A stretch of 64,000 nucleotides of DNA from Castellaniella sp034674885 (lineage in GTDB: Bacteria; Pseudomonadota; Gammaproteobacteria; Burkholderiales; Burkholderiaceae_B), in assembly GCF_034674885.1 (NCBI RefSeq), contig NZ_JAUCDS010000005.1, positions 62,001 to 126,000 of the forward strand. Reading direction: 5' to 3'. Position numbers and translations under genes: made by a program. The notes beneath the pieces were generated by a model. The model was not told the DNA's origin, searched no databases, and was given only the letters and a program-made list of their open reading frames with translations. Positions 51,554-60,851 of the stretch are shown here, piece by piece (the first letter of the stretch is position 1; every line of letters starts with the position of its first letter).

Positions 51554-53848
51554 ATGGATGAATCCCTGCGCGCGGCGGCGCTCGAATATCACGAGCATGG
51601 CCGTCCCGGCAAAATCTCGGTCACTCCCACCAAACAGCTCTCCAATCAGCGGGATCTGGCGTTGGCCTATTCCCCCGGGGTGGCGGCGGCCTGCGAGGAA
51701 ATCGTCGCTGATGCCCACAACGCCTTCCGCTATACCGGGCGGGGCAACCTGGTCGGCGTGATCACCAACGGCACGGCGGTGCTGGGCCTGGGCAACATCG
51801 GCCCGCTGGCGTCCAAGCCCGTCATGGAAGGCAAGGCCGTGCTGTTCAAGAAATTCTCCGGCCTGGACGTCTTCGACATCGAGATCAACGAGCTGGACCC
51901 GGACAAGCTCGTCGACATCATCGCGGGTCTGGAGCCCACGTTCGGCGGCATCAACCTGGAAGACATCAAGGCGCCGGAATGCTTCGAGGTCGAGCGCAAG
52001 CTGCGCGAACGCATGAATATCCCGGTCTTCCACGATGACCAGCACGGTACCGCCATCTGCGTGACGGCTGCGTTCATCAACGGGCTGGAAGTCGTCGGCA
52101 AGGACGTCGCCAAGGTCAAGGTCGTGGTGTCGGGCGCCGGGGCTGCCGCCCTGGGTTGCCTGGACCTGATGATGGACATGGGGCTGCCTCTGGAACACAT
52201 CTGGGTTTCCGACATCGAAGGCGTGGTCTACGAAGGCCGTACCGTCCTGATGGATCCGAAAAAGGCCTGCTTCGCGCAAAAGACCGATGCCCGGACGCTG
52301 GACGACATCATCGGCGATGCCGACGTCTTCCTGGGCCTGTCCGCAGGCGGCGTGCTCAAGCCCCACATGGTCAAGAAAATGGCCGCTCGCCCGCTGGTGC
52401 TGGCGCTGGCCAACCCCAATCCGGAAATCCTGCCGGCCGATGCCCTGGCGGCGCGCGACGACGTCGTCATCGCCACCGGTCGGTCCGACTTCCCCAACCA
52501 GGTCAATAACGTCCTGTGCTTCCCCTATATCTTCCGGGGGGCGCTGGACGTCGGCGCCACGACGATCACGCGCGGCATGGAAAAAGCCGCCGTCATGGCC
52601 ATCTGCAAACTGGCCCGCGAGGAACAGAACGACGTCGTGGCGGCCGCCTACGGCCTGTACGACGTGTCCTTCGGACCCCATTACTTCATTCCGAAGCCGT
52701 TCGATCCACGGCTGATCGTGCGTATTTCCCCGGCAGTCGCCAAGGCTGCCATGGAAGACGGCGTGGCCACGCGCCCCCTGGCCGATTTCGACAGCTACGC
52801 CGGCCAGCTGGAACAGTTCGTCTACCATTCCGGCGCCTTCATGAAGCCGCTGTTCTCGGCAGCCCGGGCCATGGTGCGCGAAGGCGGCAAATCCCGCATC
52901 GTCTTTGCCGAAGGGGAAGACGAACGCGTGCTGCGCGCCGTCCAGATCGTGGTCGATGAACGTCTGGCCAGGCCCATCCTGATCGGCCGTCCGGCCGTGC
53001 TGGCGGCCCGTATCGAAAAATACGGCCTGCGCATCCGCCTGGGCGAGGACGTCGAGGTCACCAACCCCGAACACGACGAACGCTTCCACCATTACTGGAC
53101 CGCATACTGGGAACTGATGTGCCGTCGCGGCATCACCAAGGAAATGGCGCGTGTCGAGATGCGCCGCCGCCTGACGCTCATCGGCGCCATGATGGTGCAT
53201 CTGGGCGACGCAGACGGCATGATCTGCGGCACGGTGGGTTCCTACGGCAACCACCTGCGCTTCATCGATGAAGTGCTGGGCCTGCAGCCGGGCGCGCAGA
53301 CCTACGCTGCCATGAATATCCTGCTGCTCGAAGAACGCACCATCGCCCTGGCCGACACGCACGTCAACGACAACCCCGATGCGGCACAGATCGCAGAGAT
53401 CACGCTGATGGCGGCCGAGGAAATGCGCCGCCTGAACATCGAACCCAAGGTCGCCTTGCTGTCGCGCTCGAACTTCGGCACCGGCAGTTCGTCCTCGGGC
53501 GAGAAAATGCGCGCGGCGCTGAGCCTGGTGCGCGAGCGCGCGCCCAACCTGGAAATCGACGGCGAGATGCATGGCGACTGCGCCCTGGATCCGGCGCTGC
53601 GCGAGCGCATCCTGCCGTCCACGACGCTGCACGGCGAAGCCAATCTGTTGATCTGCCCCAGCGTCGATGCCGGCAACATCGCCTACAACCTGCTCAAGAC
53701 AGCGGCCGGCGGCAATGTGGCGGTCGGGCCCTTCCTGCTGGGCGCCAGCGCCCCGGTGCATATCCTGACGTCCAGTTCCACCGTGCGCCGGATCGTCAAC
53801 ATGGCGGCCTTGACGGTGGTCGATGCCAACAAGCCACGACGCTCCTGA
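51554..53848 (+). CDS. maeB: NADP-dependent malic enzyme (MaeB type, with PTA-like domain)
   Basis: The 764-residue protein converts malate to pyruvate and CO2. Residues 1-420 are the malic enzyme (LAYSPGVAAACEEI, VFHDDQHGTAIC, VSGAGAAALGCLDL, LANPNPEILP). Residues 430-764 resemble phosphotransacetylase (IVFAEGEDERVLRAV, MICGTVGSY, LLSRSNFGTGSSSSGEKM) and serve as a regulatory part in MaeB. ATG 51554 is chosen; a TAGAAT at 51511-51516 may be the -10. The 3' end overlaps the patatin gene by 26 bases. Confidence 0.96.
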   Translation: MDESLRAAALEYHEHGRPGKISVTPTKQLSNQRDLALAYSPGVAAACEEIVADAHNAFRYTGRGNLVGVITNGTAVLGLGNIGPLASKPVMEGKAVLFKKFSGLDVFDIEINELDPDKLVDIIAGLEPTFGGINLEDIKAPECFEVERKLRERMNIPVFHDDQHGTAICVTAAFINGLEVVGKDVAKVKVVVSGAGAAALGCLDLMMDMGLPLEHIWVSDIEGVVYEGRTVLMDPKKACFAQKTDARTLDDIIGDADVFLGLSAGGVLKPHMVKKMAARPLVLALANPNPEILPADALAARDDVVIATGRSDFPNQVNNVLCFPYIFRGALDVGATTITRGMEKAAVMAICKLAREEQNDVVAAAYGLYDVSFGPHYFIPKPFDPRLIVRISPAVAKAAMEDGVATRPLADFDSYAGQLEQFVYHSGAFMKPLFSAARAMVREGGKSRIVFAEGEDERVLRAVQIVVDERLARPILIGRPAVLAARIEKYGLRIRLGEDVEVTNPEHDERFHHYWTAYWELMCRRGITKEMARVEMRRRLTLIGAMMVHLGDADGMICGTVGSYGNHLRFIDEVLGLQPGAQTYAAMNILLLEERTIALADTHVNDNPDAAQIAEITLMAAEEMRRLNIEPKVALLSRSNFGTGSSSSGEKMRAALSLVRERAPNLEIDGEMHGDCALDPALRERILPSTTLHGEANLLICPSVDAGNIAYNLLKTAAGGNVAVGPFLLGASAPVHILTSSSTVRRIVNMAALTVVDANKPRRS

Positions 53849-55037
53849 CCGACCGCAGGTCGGCCTGGTCATGACCGGGGGCGGCGCCCGCGCCGCCTAC
53901 CAGGCCGGTGTGCTGTCCGGGGTCCTGCAGGTGCTGGACCCGGGCAGCAGCCCCCGGTTTCGCAATCCCTTCGATATCATCTGCGGGACGTCGGCGGGGG
54001 CCATCAATGCCGCCGCCCTGGCGTGCCGCGCCCATCAGCCGCATCGGGCCGTCAGCCACCTGTCGGCCCTGTGGCAGGCCCTGCACACCCGCGACATCTA
54101 TTATTCGGACGCTCCGCGCCTGATGCGCACCGGTCTGCAGTGGCTGGGCATGCTCGGCCTGGGCTGGATACGCCCGCAGTTGGCCCGCCATGCCCCGCGT
54201 TCCCTGCTGAACAACGAGCCCCTGGCGGGTCTGTTGGGCAGAACGCTCAGTTTCTCCCGCTTGCAGACCAATCTGAATCGCGGGCACCTGAAGGCTCTGG
54301 CCATCACTGCCACGGCCTACACGACCGGGGAACACCTGACCTTCTATCAGGCCTGCGAAAGCAGCATCCTGCCCTGGACGCGCACGCTGCGACGGGCGGT
54401 GGCCTGCTCCATCGGGGTGGATCATCTGCTGGCGTCCAGCGCCATTCCCTTCGTATTCCCGGCACGGGCGATCCTGATGGGCGACCGGACCCTGTGGTGC
54501 GGTGACGGATCGATGCGCCAGCTGGCGCCCATCAGTCCGGCCATCCATCTGGGGGCGGAACGGGTCTTCGTGATCAGCACCAACTACCAGGATGAAACAC
54601 AGCCCGGCATCCGCGAACTCAGCCCCGCGTATCCCAGCCTGGCGCAGATCGCCGGCCATACTTTGTCCAATATTTTTCTGGACGGCATCTCGGTCGATAT
54701 GGAACGCATGGAGCGAATCAATGGGCTGCTTGCGCGAATCCCCGCAAATGGATTAAAAAGCGAGTCACTGCGGCCCATCCATACCTTGATGGTCTCCCCC
54801 AGCCGGTCACTGGATGACATGGCGCTGGACCATCTGGATGAGTTGCCAGGCGCCGTGCAGACCTTGTTCCGGGTGCTGGGGGTATCGCCCCGCAAGGCGG
54901 ATGCCGCAGGCGGCGCCCTGGCGTCTTATTTGTTGTTCGAAGCAGGCTACACCCGCGACCTGATTGCGTTGGGCAGGGCAGACAGCATGAACCGTGCTGA
55001 TGAGATCATCGCTTTTTTCAAGGAGTGGCCCGCATGA
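53823..55037 (+). CDS. Patatin-like phospholipase
   Basis: The 404-residue protein has the patatin domain with oxyanion loop VMTGGGARAAYQAGVL, nucleophile GTSAGAINAAAL and the catalytic-dyad region LWCGDGSMRQLAP. It should hydrolyse lipid acyl esters in the cytoplasm or at the membrane, since there is no signal peptide. The domain ends near residue 245; the remaining 150 residues are helical and uncharacterised. The start lies within the end of maeB; the next gene (barstar) begins at its stop in ATGA. Confidence 0.88.
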   Translation: MPTSHDAPDRPQVGLVMTGGGARAAYQAGVLSGVLQVLDPGSSPRFRNPFDIICGTSAGAINAAALACRAHQPHRAVSHLSALWQALHTRDIYYSDAPRLMRTGLQWLGMLGLGWIRPQLARHAPRSLLNNEPLAGLLGRTLSFSRLQTNLNRGHLKALAITATAYTTGEHLTFYQACESSILPWTRTLRRAVACSIGVDHLLASSAIPFVFPARAILMGDRTLWCGDGSMRQLAPISPAIHLGAERVFVISTNYQDETQPGIRELSPAYPSLAQIAGHTLSNIFLDGISVDMERMERINGLLARIPANGLKSESLRPIHTLMVSPSRSLDDMALDHLDELPGAVQTLFRVLGVSPRKADAAGGALASYLLFEAGYTRDLIALGRADSMNRADEIIAFFKEWPA

Positions 55038-55495
55038 GTCAGGCCCAGATAAGCAAAATGTTCGCCCGGGGCGTCGTCGACGCCCAGGTTGTGTCCGAAC
55101 AGGATGCGATGGCGGCCGCCACCGAGGCCGGCCTGGCGGCTTTTGTGGTGGATTGCGACCGCGCGCGCAGCCGCTCCGCCGTGTTGCGGGCGGTGGTGAA
55201 ATCCATCGACTATCCCGAATTTTTCGGCGGCAATCTGGATGCCCTGTACGATTGCCTGTGCGATACGCTGGGCGACCAGAAATCCGGGCTGTTCCTGTGG
55301 TTCCGTCACCTGCATTCAGGCGACCCGGCCCTGGCCGAGGATGCCGAAGCCATCCGCGCGGTGTGCGACGACGTGGTCGAGTTCGGCCAGAATAACGAAC
55401 GCGTGTTCGCCTACGCGATCCAGCATGCCGGGGCGCATCCCGCCCCCGAACCCGGCGTCGATCCCACGCCGTATTCCGGCCGTGAGGACAACTGA
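55034..55495 (+). CDS. Barstar-family protein (putative ribonuclease inhibitor), orphan
   Basis: The 153-residue protein has the barstar core AFVVDCDRARSRSAVLRAV, IDYPEFFGGNLDALYDCLCD and GLFLWFRH, matching the barnase-inhibitor fold in residues 35-130; it carries about 35 extra residues at the N-terminus and 20 at the C-terminus. Barstars block RNase toxins, but no barnase/RNase gene is in reach. It overlaps the patatin gene by ATGA, so the two are made together. It could protect against an incoming toxin, regulate an unlinked RNase, or have another partner. Confidence 0.85.
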   Translation: MSQAQISKMFARGVVDAQVVSEQDAMAAATEAGLAAFVVDCDRARSRSAVLRAVVKSIDYPEFFGGNLDALYDCLCDTLGDQKSGLFLWFRHLHSGDPALAEDAEAIRAVCDDVVEFGQNNERVFAYAIQHAGAHPAPEPGVDPTPYSGREDN

Positions 55496-55505
55496 ACCGC
55501 AGCGT

Positions 55506-56228
55506 TCACCAGCGCAGCAGGGCGCCGGCGGCGGCCACCATGGCCAGCCCGGCGGTTTCCGTGCGCAGGACCCGAGGCCCGAAGCGCACGCCCTGCAGGC
55601 CCCGACTCCGTGCCAGAGTCAGTTCGTCGGGCGACCAGCCACCTTCCGGTCCCACGAGCAGGTTCAGACATTCACCCACGCCCGCCAGGGCCTGGGGAAA
55701 ATCAATATCGCCTTCCGGGTGGCAGAACAGGCTGATGCCGCTCAGGTGATCCAGGCTGTCGCGCAAGGGCGCGGGTTCGCGCACCTGCATCAGGCGGTTG
55801 CGTCCGCATTGTTCGCTGGCGGCCTGCACGATGGCGCGCCAGTGCGCCAGGCGCTTTTCCAGGCGCGGACCGGTGAGGCGCAGCACACTGCGCTCGGCCG
55901 CCACCGGGATCAGCTCGCTGACGCCCAGTTCGACGGCCTTTTCCACGATCCAGTCCATCTTGTCGCCCGATGCGATGCCCTGGATCAGGGTCAGCCGGCC
56001 ACGCAGTTCGCACTCGATGGCCTCGTGGGGGCCGACGTTCGCCAGGGCGGTGCGCCCCTGGATGTCCAGCACGGCGGGGTACTGGCCGCCGCGCCCGTCA
56101 AACAGGGTCACGGCCGTGCCGGCGGGCAGGCGCAGGACCCGGATCGCATGATGCGCCAGGGATTCGGGCAATTCGATCCGGCTGTCGGCCTGCAGTGGCG
56201 ACGGACAGAAAAATCGGGCGGTGGGCAT
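55506..56228 (-). CDS. rsmE: 16S rRNA (uracil1498-N3)-methyltransferase
   Basis: RsmE methylates U1498 of 16S rRNA. The 240-residue SPOUT enzyme has the N-terminal PUA-like part (HHAIRVLRLPAGTAVTLFDGRGG), and the knotted SAM site LLVGPEGGWSPDELTLARSRG with RVLRTETAGLAMVAA. It converges with the barstar gene after ten bases and is divergent from tkt. Confidence 0.96.
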   Translation of the reverse strand: MPTARFFCPSPLQADSRIELPESLAHHAIRVLRLPAGTAVTLFDGRGGQYPAVLDIQGRTALANVGPHEAIECELRGRLTLIQGIASGDKMDWIVEKAVELGVSELIPVAAERSVLRLTGPRLEKRLAHWRAIVQAASEQCGRNRLMQVREPAPLRDSLDHLSGISLFCHPEGDIDFPQALAGVGECLNLLVGPEGGWSPDELTLARSRGLQGVRFGPRVLRTETAGLAMVAAAGALLRW

Positions 56229-56365
56229 GAATGGATGAGTGTCCCTGCAGCGTGAATGCTCGGACTATAAACCGGAGCGGGCAGGGTGGTAAAATTCAGG
56301 GCTTTGTCATCCTGTATGCGGCGAGGCTTGCGGCAATGACCGCGTGGTTCGCCCCCCAAGACCCT

Positions 56366-58411
56366 ATGAGCGCTTTGCCCGCCCCTGATCCCGCCATGGC
56401 CAACGCGATTCGCGTACTGGCCATGGATGCCGTCCAACAAGCCAATTCCGGACACCCGGGCGCCCCCATGGGCATGGCGGATATCGCGCATGTGCTCTGG
56501 ACGCGTCATCTGCGTCACAACCCGTCCGACCCTGCCTGGCTCGACCGCGATCGCTTCGTGCTGTCCAACGGGCATGGCTCGATGTTGTTGTACGCGCTGC
56601 TGCATCTCAGCGGCTACGACCTGCCCATGGATGAACTGCGCAATTTCCGCCAGCTGCATTCCAAAACCCCGGGACACCCGGAAGTCGGCATCACGCCGGG
56701 GGTGGAAACCACGACCGGGCCGCTGGGCCAGGGTCTGGCCAACGGGGTCGGCATGGCGTTGGCCCAGGCCCTGCTGGCACGGGAATTCAACCGCCCGGGG
56801 CATGAGATCATCGATCACGACACCTACGTGTTCGTGGGCGACGGCTGCCTCATGGAAGGCATCTCTCACGAGGCCTGCTCTCTGGCCGGCACGCTGGGCC
56901 TGTCGCGCCTGATCGTGTTCTACGACGACAACGGCATCTCCATCGACGGCCAGGTTCAGGACTGGTTCGCCGATGATACGCCGGCGCGTTTCGAAGCCTA
57001 CGGCTGGAACGTGCTGCGCGGCGTCGACGGCCACGACATGAACGCGCTGGATGCGGCGATCGGTCAGGCAAAATCCCATGCCGCCGATGGTCGCGGGCCT
57101 ACCCTGATCTGCTGCCGCACCGTCATCGGGCGCGGCGCCCCCACCAAGGCCGGCACCGAAAAGGTCCACGGCGCGCCCCTGGGCGCGGACGAGATCGCCG
57201 CCGCGCGCAAGGCCATGGGCTGGAATCATCCGCCCTTCGAGATCCCGCGCGAGGTCTATGCCTACTGGAACGGCCGCGAACGCGGCGCCCACCTGCAGTC
57301 CGACTGGCAGGTGCGCTTCGATCACTACGCCGAAGCCTACCCTGAACTGGCTGCGGAACTCTGCCGGCGCATGGCTGGCGAACTGCCCGTGAATTTCGTC
57401 GAACGCGCCCGCGACTATGTGATGTCCACGCAGGACAAGGCGGAATCCATCGCCTCGCGCAAGGCCTCGCAGCAGGCTATCGCGGCATTTGCCGGCATCC
57501 TGCCCGAGATGCTTGGGGGCTCGGCCGACCTTACCGGGTCCAACTTCACCGACTGGAAGGGCGTCGTGCCCGTGCGCCGCAAGGCCGACGGCCTGCAGGC
57601 CGGGCGCCACATCAATTACGGCGTGCGCGAGTTCGGCATGGCGGCCATCATGAACGGCGTGGCCCTGCATGGCGGCTATCTGCCCTTTGGCGGCACTTTC
57701 CTGACGTTTTCCGACTACTCCCGCAATGCCCTGCGCATGGCGGCCCTGATGCGCCAGCGCGTGGTGCACGTCTTCACGCATGATTCCATCGGTCTGGGCG
57801 AAGACGGCCCGACGCACCAGTCCATTGAGCACGCCGGCAGCCTGCGCCTGATCCCCAACCTGCATGTCTGGCGCCCGTGCGACACGACCGAAACGGCAGT
57901 GGCCTGGCAGTCCGCCCTGGCGCGCCCGGCCAGCCTGGGCATGGCCGTGCACGACGGCGGGCCTTCGGCGCTGCTGCTGTCGCGCCAGAACCTGCCCTTC
58001 GTCGCCCGCGATGTCGCCACCACCGATGCGATTGCGCGCGGCGGCTATGTGCTGCGCGACATGGTGGGCGCCTGCGCCGTCATCATCGCCACCGGGTCCG
58101 AGGTCGAACTCGCCCTGCAGGCCCAGGATCAGTTGGCCGCGCGCGGTATTGCCACGCGCGTGGTCTCCATGCCCTGCACTCAGATCTTCGATGCCCAGGA
58201 TGCCGGTTGGCGCAGCACTGTGCTGCCGGCCGGCCTGCCGCGCGTGGCTGTCGAGGCTGGTGGCACGGCCACCTGGTACAAATACGTCGGAACGGCCGGT
58301 GCTGTGGTCGGGATCGACACGTTCGGGGAATCGGCGCCTGCCGGTGTGTTGTTCAAACATTTCAAACTGACGGCCGATCATGTCGCGGCCACGGTCGAAC
58401 AGCTTTTGTAA
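56366..58411 (+). CDS. tkt: Transketolase
   Basis: Transketolase moves two-carbon ketol units in the pentose-phosphate pathway. The 681-residue sequence has the ThDP domain (NSGHPGAPMGMADI, VGDGCLMEGISHEACSLAG, FYDDNGISIDG), a Pyr domain (GVREFGMAAIMNG, IGLGEDGPTHQSIEH) and a C-terminal domain. ATG 56366 fits the family start; ATG 56336 with GAGG nine bases upstream is an alternative ten codons earlier. A TAAAAT at 56290-56295 could be the -10. gap follows after 12 bases. Confidence 0.96.
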   Translation: MSALPAPDPAMANAIRVLAMDAVQQANSGHPGAPMGMADIAHVLWTRHLRHNPSDPAWLDRDRFVLSNGHGSMLLYALLHLSGYDLPMDELRNFRQLHSKTPGHPEVGITPGVETTTGPLGQGLANGVGMALAQALLAREFNRPGHEIIDHDTYVFVGDGCLMEGISHEACSLAGTLGLSRLIVFYDDNGISIDGQVQDWFADDTPARFEAYGWNVLRGVDGHDMNALDAAIGQAKSHAADGRGPTLICCRTVIGRGAPTKAGTEKVHGAPLGADEIAAARKAMGWNHPPFEIPREVYAYWNGRERGAHLQSDWQVRFDHYAEAYPELAAELCRRMAGELPVNFVERARDYVMSTQDKAESIASRKASQQAIAAFAGILPEMLGGSADLTGSNFTDWKGVVPVRRKADGLQAGRHINYGVREFGMAAIMNGVALHGGYLPFGGTFLTFSDYSRNALRMAALMRQRVVHVFTHDSIGLGEDGPTHQSIEHAGSLRLIPNLHVWRPCDTTETAVAWQSALARPASLGMAVHDGGPSALLLSRQNLPFVARDVATTDAIARGGYVLRDMVGACAVIIATGSEVELALQAQDQLAARGIATRVVSMPCTQIFDAQDAGWRSTVLPAGLPRVAVEAGGTATWYKYVGTAGAVVGIDTFGESAPAGVLFKHFKLTADHVAATVEQLL

Positions 58412-58423
58412 AGGAGATCCTTC

Positions 58424-59434
58424 ATGACCATCCGTGTCGCCATCAATGGCTACGGCCGTATCGGCCGCAATATCCTGCGTGCCCACTACGAAGACGGTAA
58501 AAAACACGATATCCAGATCGTGGCCATCAATGATCTGGGCAATCCTGAAACCAACGCCCACCTGACCCGCTACGATACGGCCCACGGCCGTTTCCCCGGC
58601 ACGGTCGAGGTCGACGGCGATTTCATGGTGGTCAACGGCGACCGGATCCGCGTCCTGGCCGACCGCGATCCCGCAAAGCTGCCCTGGAGCGAGCTGAACG
58701 TGGACGTGGTGCTGGAATGCACGGGCTTTTTCACCACCAAGGAAAAGGCATCCGCTCACCTGAAGGGCGGCGCGAAGAAAGTCATCATTTCCGCCCCCGG
58801 CGGCAAGGACGTGGACGCCACCATCGTCTACGGTGTCAATCACCAGGTGCTGAAATCGACCGATACGGTCATCTCCAACGCCTCGTGCACCACCAACTGC
58901 CTGGCGCCGCTGGTGCATCCCCTGCATCAGCAGCTGGGCATCGTCAACGGCCTGATGACCACCATCCATGCGTACACCAACGACCAGGTCCTGACCGACG
59001 TCTACCATTCGGATCTGCGCCGCGCCCGTTCGGCCACGCACAGCATGATCCCGACCAAGACCGGCGCTGCCTCGGCCGTCGGCCTGGTGCTGCCGGAACT
59101 GAACGGCAAGCTCGACGGCTACGCGATCCGCGTGCCGACGATCAACGTGTCCATCGTCGACCTGTCCTTCGTGGCCGCGCGTGAAACCTCGGTGGACGAG
59201 GTCAACGGCATCCTCAAGGCCGCCTCCGAAGGCCCGCTGAAGGGCATCCTGAACTACACCACCGAACCGCTGGTGTCGGTCGACTTCAACCACGACCCGG
59301 CCTCCAGCACCGTGGACGCGGGGTTGACCAAGGTCTCCGGTTCCCTGGTGAAGGTCTCGTCCTGGTACGACAACGAATGGGGTTTCTCCAACCGCATGCT
59401 CGATACCACGGTCGCCCTGATGGCCGCCAAGTAA
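58424..59434 (+). CDS. gap: Type I glyceraldehyde-3-phosphate dehydrogenase
   Basis: The 336-residue enzyme oxidises glyceraldehyde 3-phosphate. It shows the NAD motif INGYGRIGRNILRA, the catalytic SNASCTTNCLAP with Cys at about 156, and SWYDNEWGFSNRML. AAGGAG lies ahead of its ATG. It sits between tkt and pgk, an order common in betaproteobacteria. Confidence 0.98.
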   Translation: MTIRVAINGYGRIGRNILRAHYEDGKKHDIQIVAINDLGNPETNAHLTRYDTAHGRFPGTVEVDGDFMVVNGDRIRVLADRDPAKLPWSELNVDVVLECTGFFTTKEKASAHLKGGAKKVIISAPGGKDVDATIVYGVNHQVLKSTDTVISNASCTTNCLAPLVHPLHQQLGIVNGLMTTIHAYTNDQVLTDVYHSDLRRARSATHSMIPTKTGAASAVGLVLPELNGKLDGYAIRVPTINVSIVDLSFVAARETSVDEVNGILKAASEGPLKGILNYTTEPLVSVDFNHDPASSTVDAGLTKVSGSLVKVSSWYDNEWGFSNRMLDTTVALMAAK

Positions 59435-59453
59435 TCCAGTCCATCCGGATGGC

Positions 59454-59473
59454 AGGGCGGGGCAACCCGCCCT
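59454..59473 (+). terminator. Hairpin between gap and pgk
   Basis: AGGGCGGG and CCCGCCCT form an 8-base-pair stem around a GCAA tetraloop, followed by TG and no T run. It could pause or partly end transcription, or stabilise the gap mRNA end, within what otherwise looks like one operon. Confidence 0.5.
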
Positions 59474-59515
59474 TGTCATGTCCGGGCCGCCTCCCACACT
59501 GACAGACGCATTTCT

Positions 59516-60703
59516 ATGACCATTCAGACTCTCTCCGGCCTTGCACAGGTTGGCGCCCTGGCGGGCAAGCGCGTTTTCATTCGTTCCGATCTGAACGTGC
59601 CCCTGGACCAGGGGCAGATCACCGAGGATACCCGCGTGCGGGCGTCCGTGCCGGCCATCCAGCTGGCGCTGGACGCGGGTGCGGCCGTCATGGTGACGTC
59701 CCACCTGGGCCGTCCCAAGGAAGGCGTGGTCGGCCCGGACGATACCCTGCAGCCCGTGGCCGTGCGCCTGGCGGAACTGCTGGGCCGTCCGGTGCGGCTG
59801 GTGCGCGATTGGGTCGATGGGGTGGACCTGGCCGCCGGCGAAGTCGTGCTGCTGGAAAATTGCCGCTGCAATCCGGGCGAGAAAAAGAACGACCCGGATC
59901 TGGCCCGCCGCATGGCCGCCCTGTGCGACGTCTACGTCAACGACGCCTTTGGCACCGCGCATCGGGCCGAGGCCACGACTGAAGGCATGGCCCGTTTCGC
60001 ACCGGTGGCCTGCGCAGGACCGCTGCTGGCTGCGGAACTGGACGCCCTGGGCCGCGCCTTGCAGGCGCCGCGCCGTCCCATGGTGGCCATCGTGGGCGGC
60101 TCGAAGGTCTCCACCAAACTCTCCATCCTGCAGGCCCTGGCCGACAAGGTCGATCAGTTGATCGTGGGCGGCGGGATCGCCAACACCTTCATGCTGGCCG
60201 CAGGCCTGCCCATCGGCAAATCTCTGGCCGAACCAGACCAGGTGGACCAGGCCCAGGCCGTCATCCAGGCCATGCAGGCGCGGGGTGTGCAGGTGCCGAT
60301 TCCCGTGGACGTGGTCGTGGCAAAGACGTTCGCCGCCGATGCGACGGCCACGGTCAAGCCAGCCGCCGACGTGGCTGCCGACGATCTGATCCTGGACATC
60401 GGCCCGCAGACGGCGGCGCGGCTGGCGCAACAGCTGCGCCAGGCAGGCACCATCGTCTGGAACGGCCCCGTGGGCGTCTTCGAGTTCGATGCCTTTGCCG
60501 AAGGCACCCGGGTCATTGCCCAGGCGATTGCCGAATCGGATGGTTTTTCCATTGCCGGTGGCGGGGACACCCTGGCGGCCATCGCGAAATACGGCATTGC
60601 CGACCAGGTGGGCTACATTTCCACCGGGGGCGGGGCTTTCCTGGAATTCCTGGAAGGCAAGACGCTGCCGGCCGTGGCAGCGCTGCAGGCGCGAAGTGCC
60701 TGA
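59516..60703 (+). CDS. pgk: Phosphoglycerate kinase
   Basis: The 395-residue kinase makes ATP from 1,3-bisphosphoglycerate. Visible motifs are FIRSDLNVPLDQ, VTSHLGRPKEG, VNDAFGTAHRAEA, VGGSKVSTKL and the nucleotide loop AGGGDTLAAI. It ends 19 bases before the SRP RNA gene. Confidence 0.98.
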   Translation: MTIQTLSGLAQVGALAGKRVFIRSDLNVPLDQGQITEDTRVRASVPAIQLALDAGAAVMVTSHLGRPKEGVVGPDDTLQPVAVRLAELLGRPVRLVRDWVDGVDLAAGEVVLLENCRCNPGEKKNDPDLARRMAALCDVYVNDAFGTAHRAEATTEGMARFAPVACAGPLLAAELDALGRALQAPRRPMVAIVGGSKVSTKLSILQALADKVDQLIVGGGIANTFMLAAGLPIGKSLAEPDQVDQAQAVIQAMQARGVQVPIPVDVVVAKTFAADATATVKPAADVAADDLILDIGPQTAARLAQQLRQAGTIVWNGPVGVFEFDAFAEGTRVIAQAIAESDGFSIAGGGDTLAAIAKYGIADQVGYISTGGGAFLEFLEGKTLPAVAALQARSA

Positions 60704-60710
60704 GGTCTGT

Positions 60711-60716
60711 TAGAAT
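60711..60716 (+). promoter_or_regulatory. -10 element of the SRP RNA gene
   Basis: TAGAAT lies six bases before the predicted RNA 5' end, which is the expected distance. No good -35 is seen in the pgk 3' end, so the element is assigned mainly by spacing. Confidence 0.55.
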
Positions 60717-60722
60717 TCAGAA

Positions 60723-60817
60723 GGCGGGCCCCTTCGCATGGTTCGGCGGTGAACCTGGTCAGGTCGGGAACGAAGCAGCCACAGCCGTGCAGAACCAGTG
60801 CCGAAGTCAGGCTCGCC
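60723..60817 (+). ncRNA. ffs: Signal recognition particle RNA, small bacterial (4.5S) type
   Basis: The 95-base region begins GGCGGGCCCC and ends GGCTCGCC, which pair. It contains the conserved apical core GGTCAGGTCGGGAACGAAGC and the opposing AGCAGCCACAG/GCAGAACCAGTG strands of the Ffh-binding hairpin. T-rich sequence (TTTCCTTTTGTCTTTT) follows as terminator. Location just ahead of dnaX is usual for betaproteobacteria. Confidence 0.93.
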
Positions 60818-60851
60818 TTTCCTTTTGTCTTTTCCGGGCGGCGACCGACTC

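Noticed and set aside
51533..53872. A 779-codon minus-strand frame opposite maeB.
   Set aside because: Shadow of the malic enzyme gene: same phase relation as the tkt shadow, His/Asp/Gln-rich product and no ribosome site.
56108..60430. A 1440-codon open frame on the minus strand across tkt, gap and pgk.
   Set aside because: It is antisense to three certain enzymes, its protein is Gly/His/Val/Asp-rich without any domain, and the openness follows from GC-rich codon use on the plus strand.
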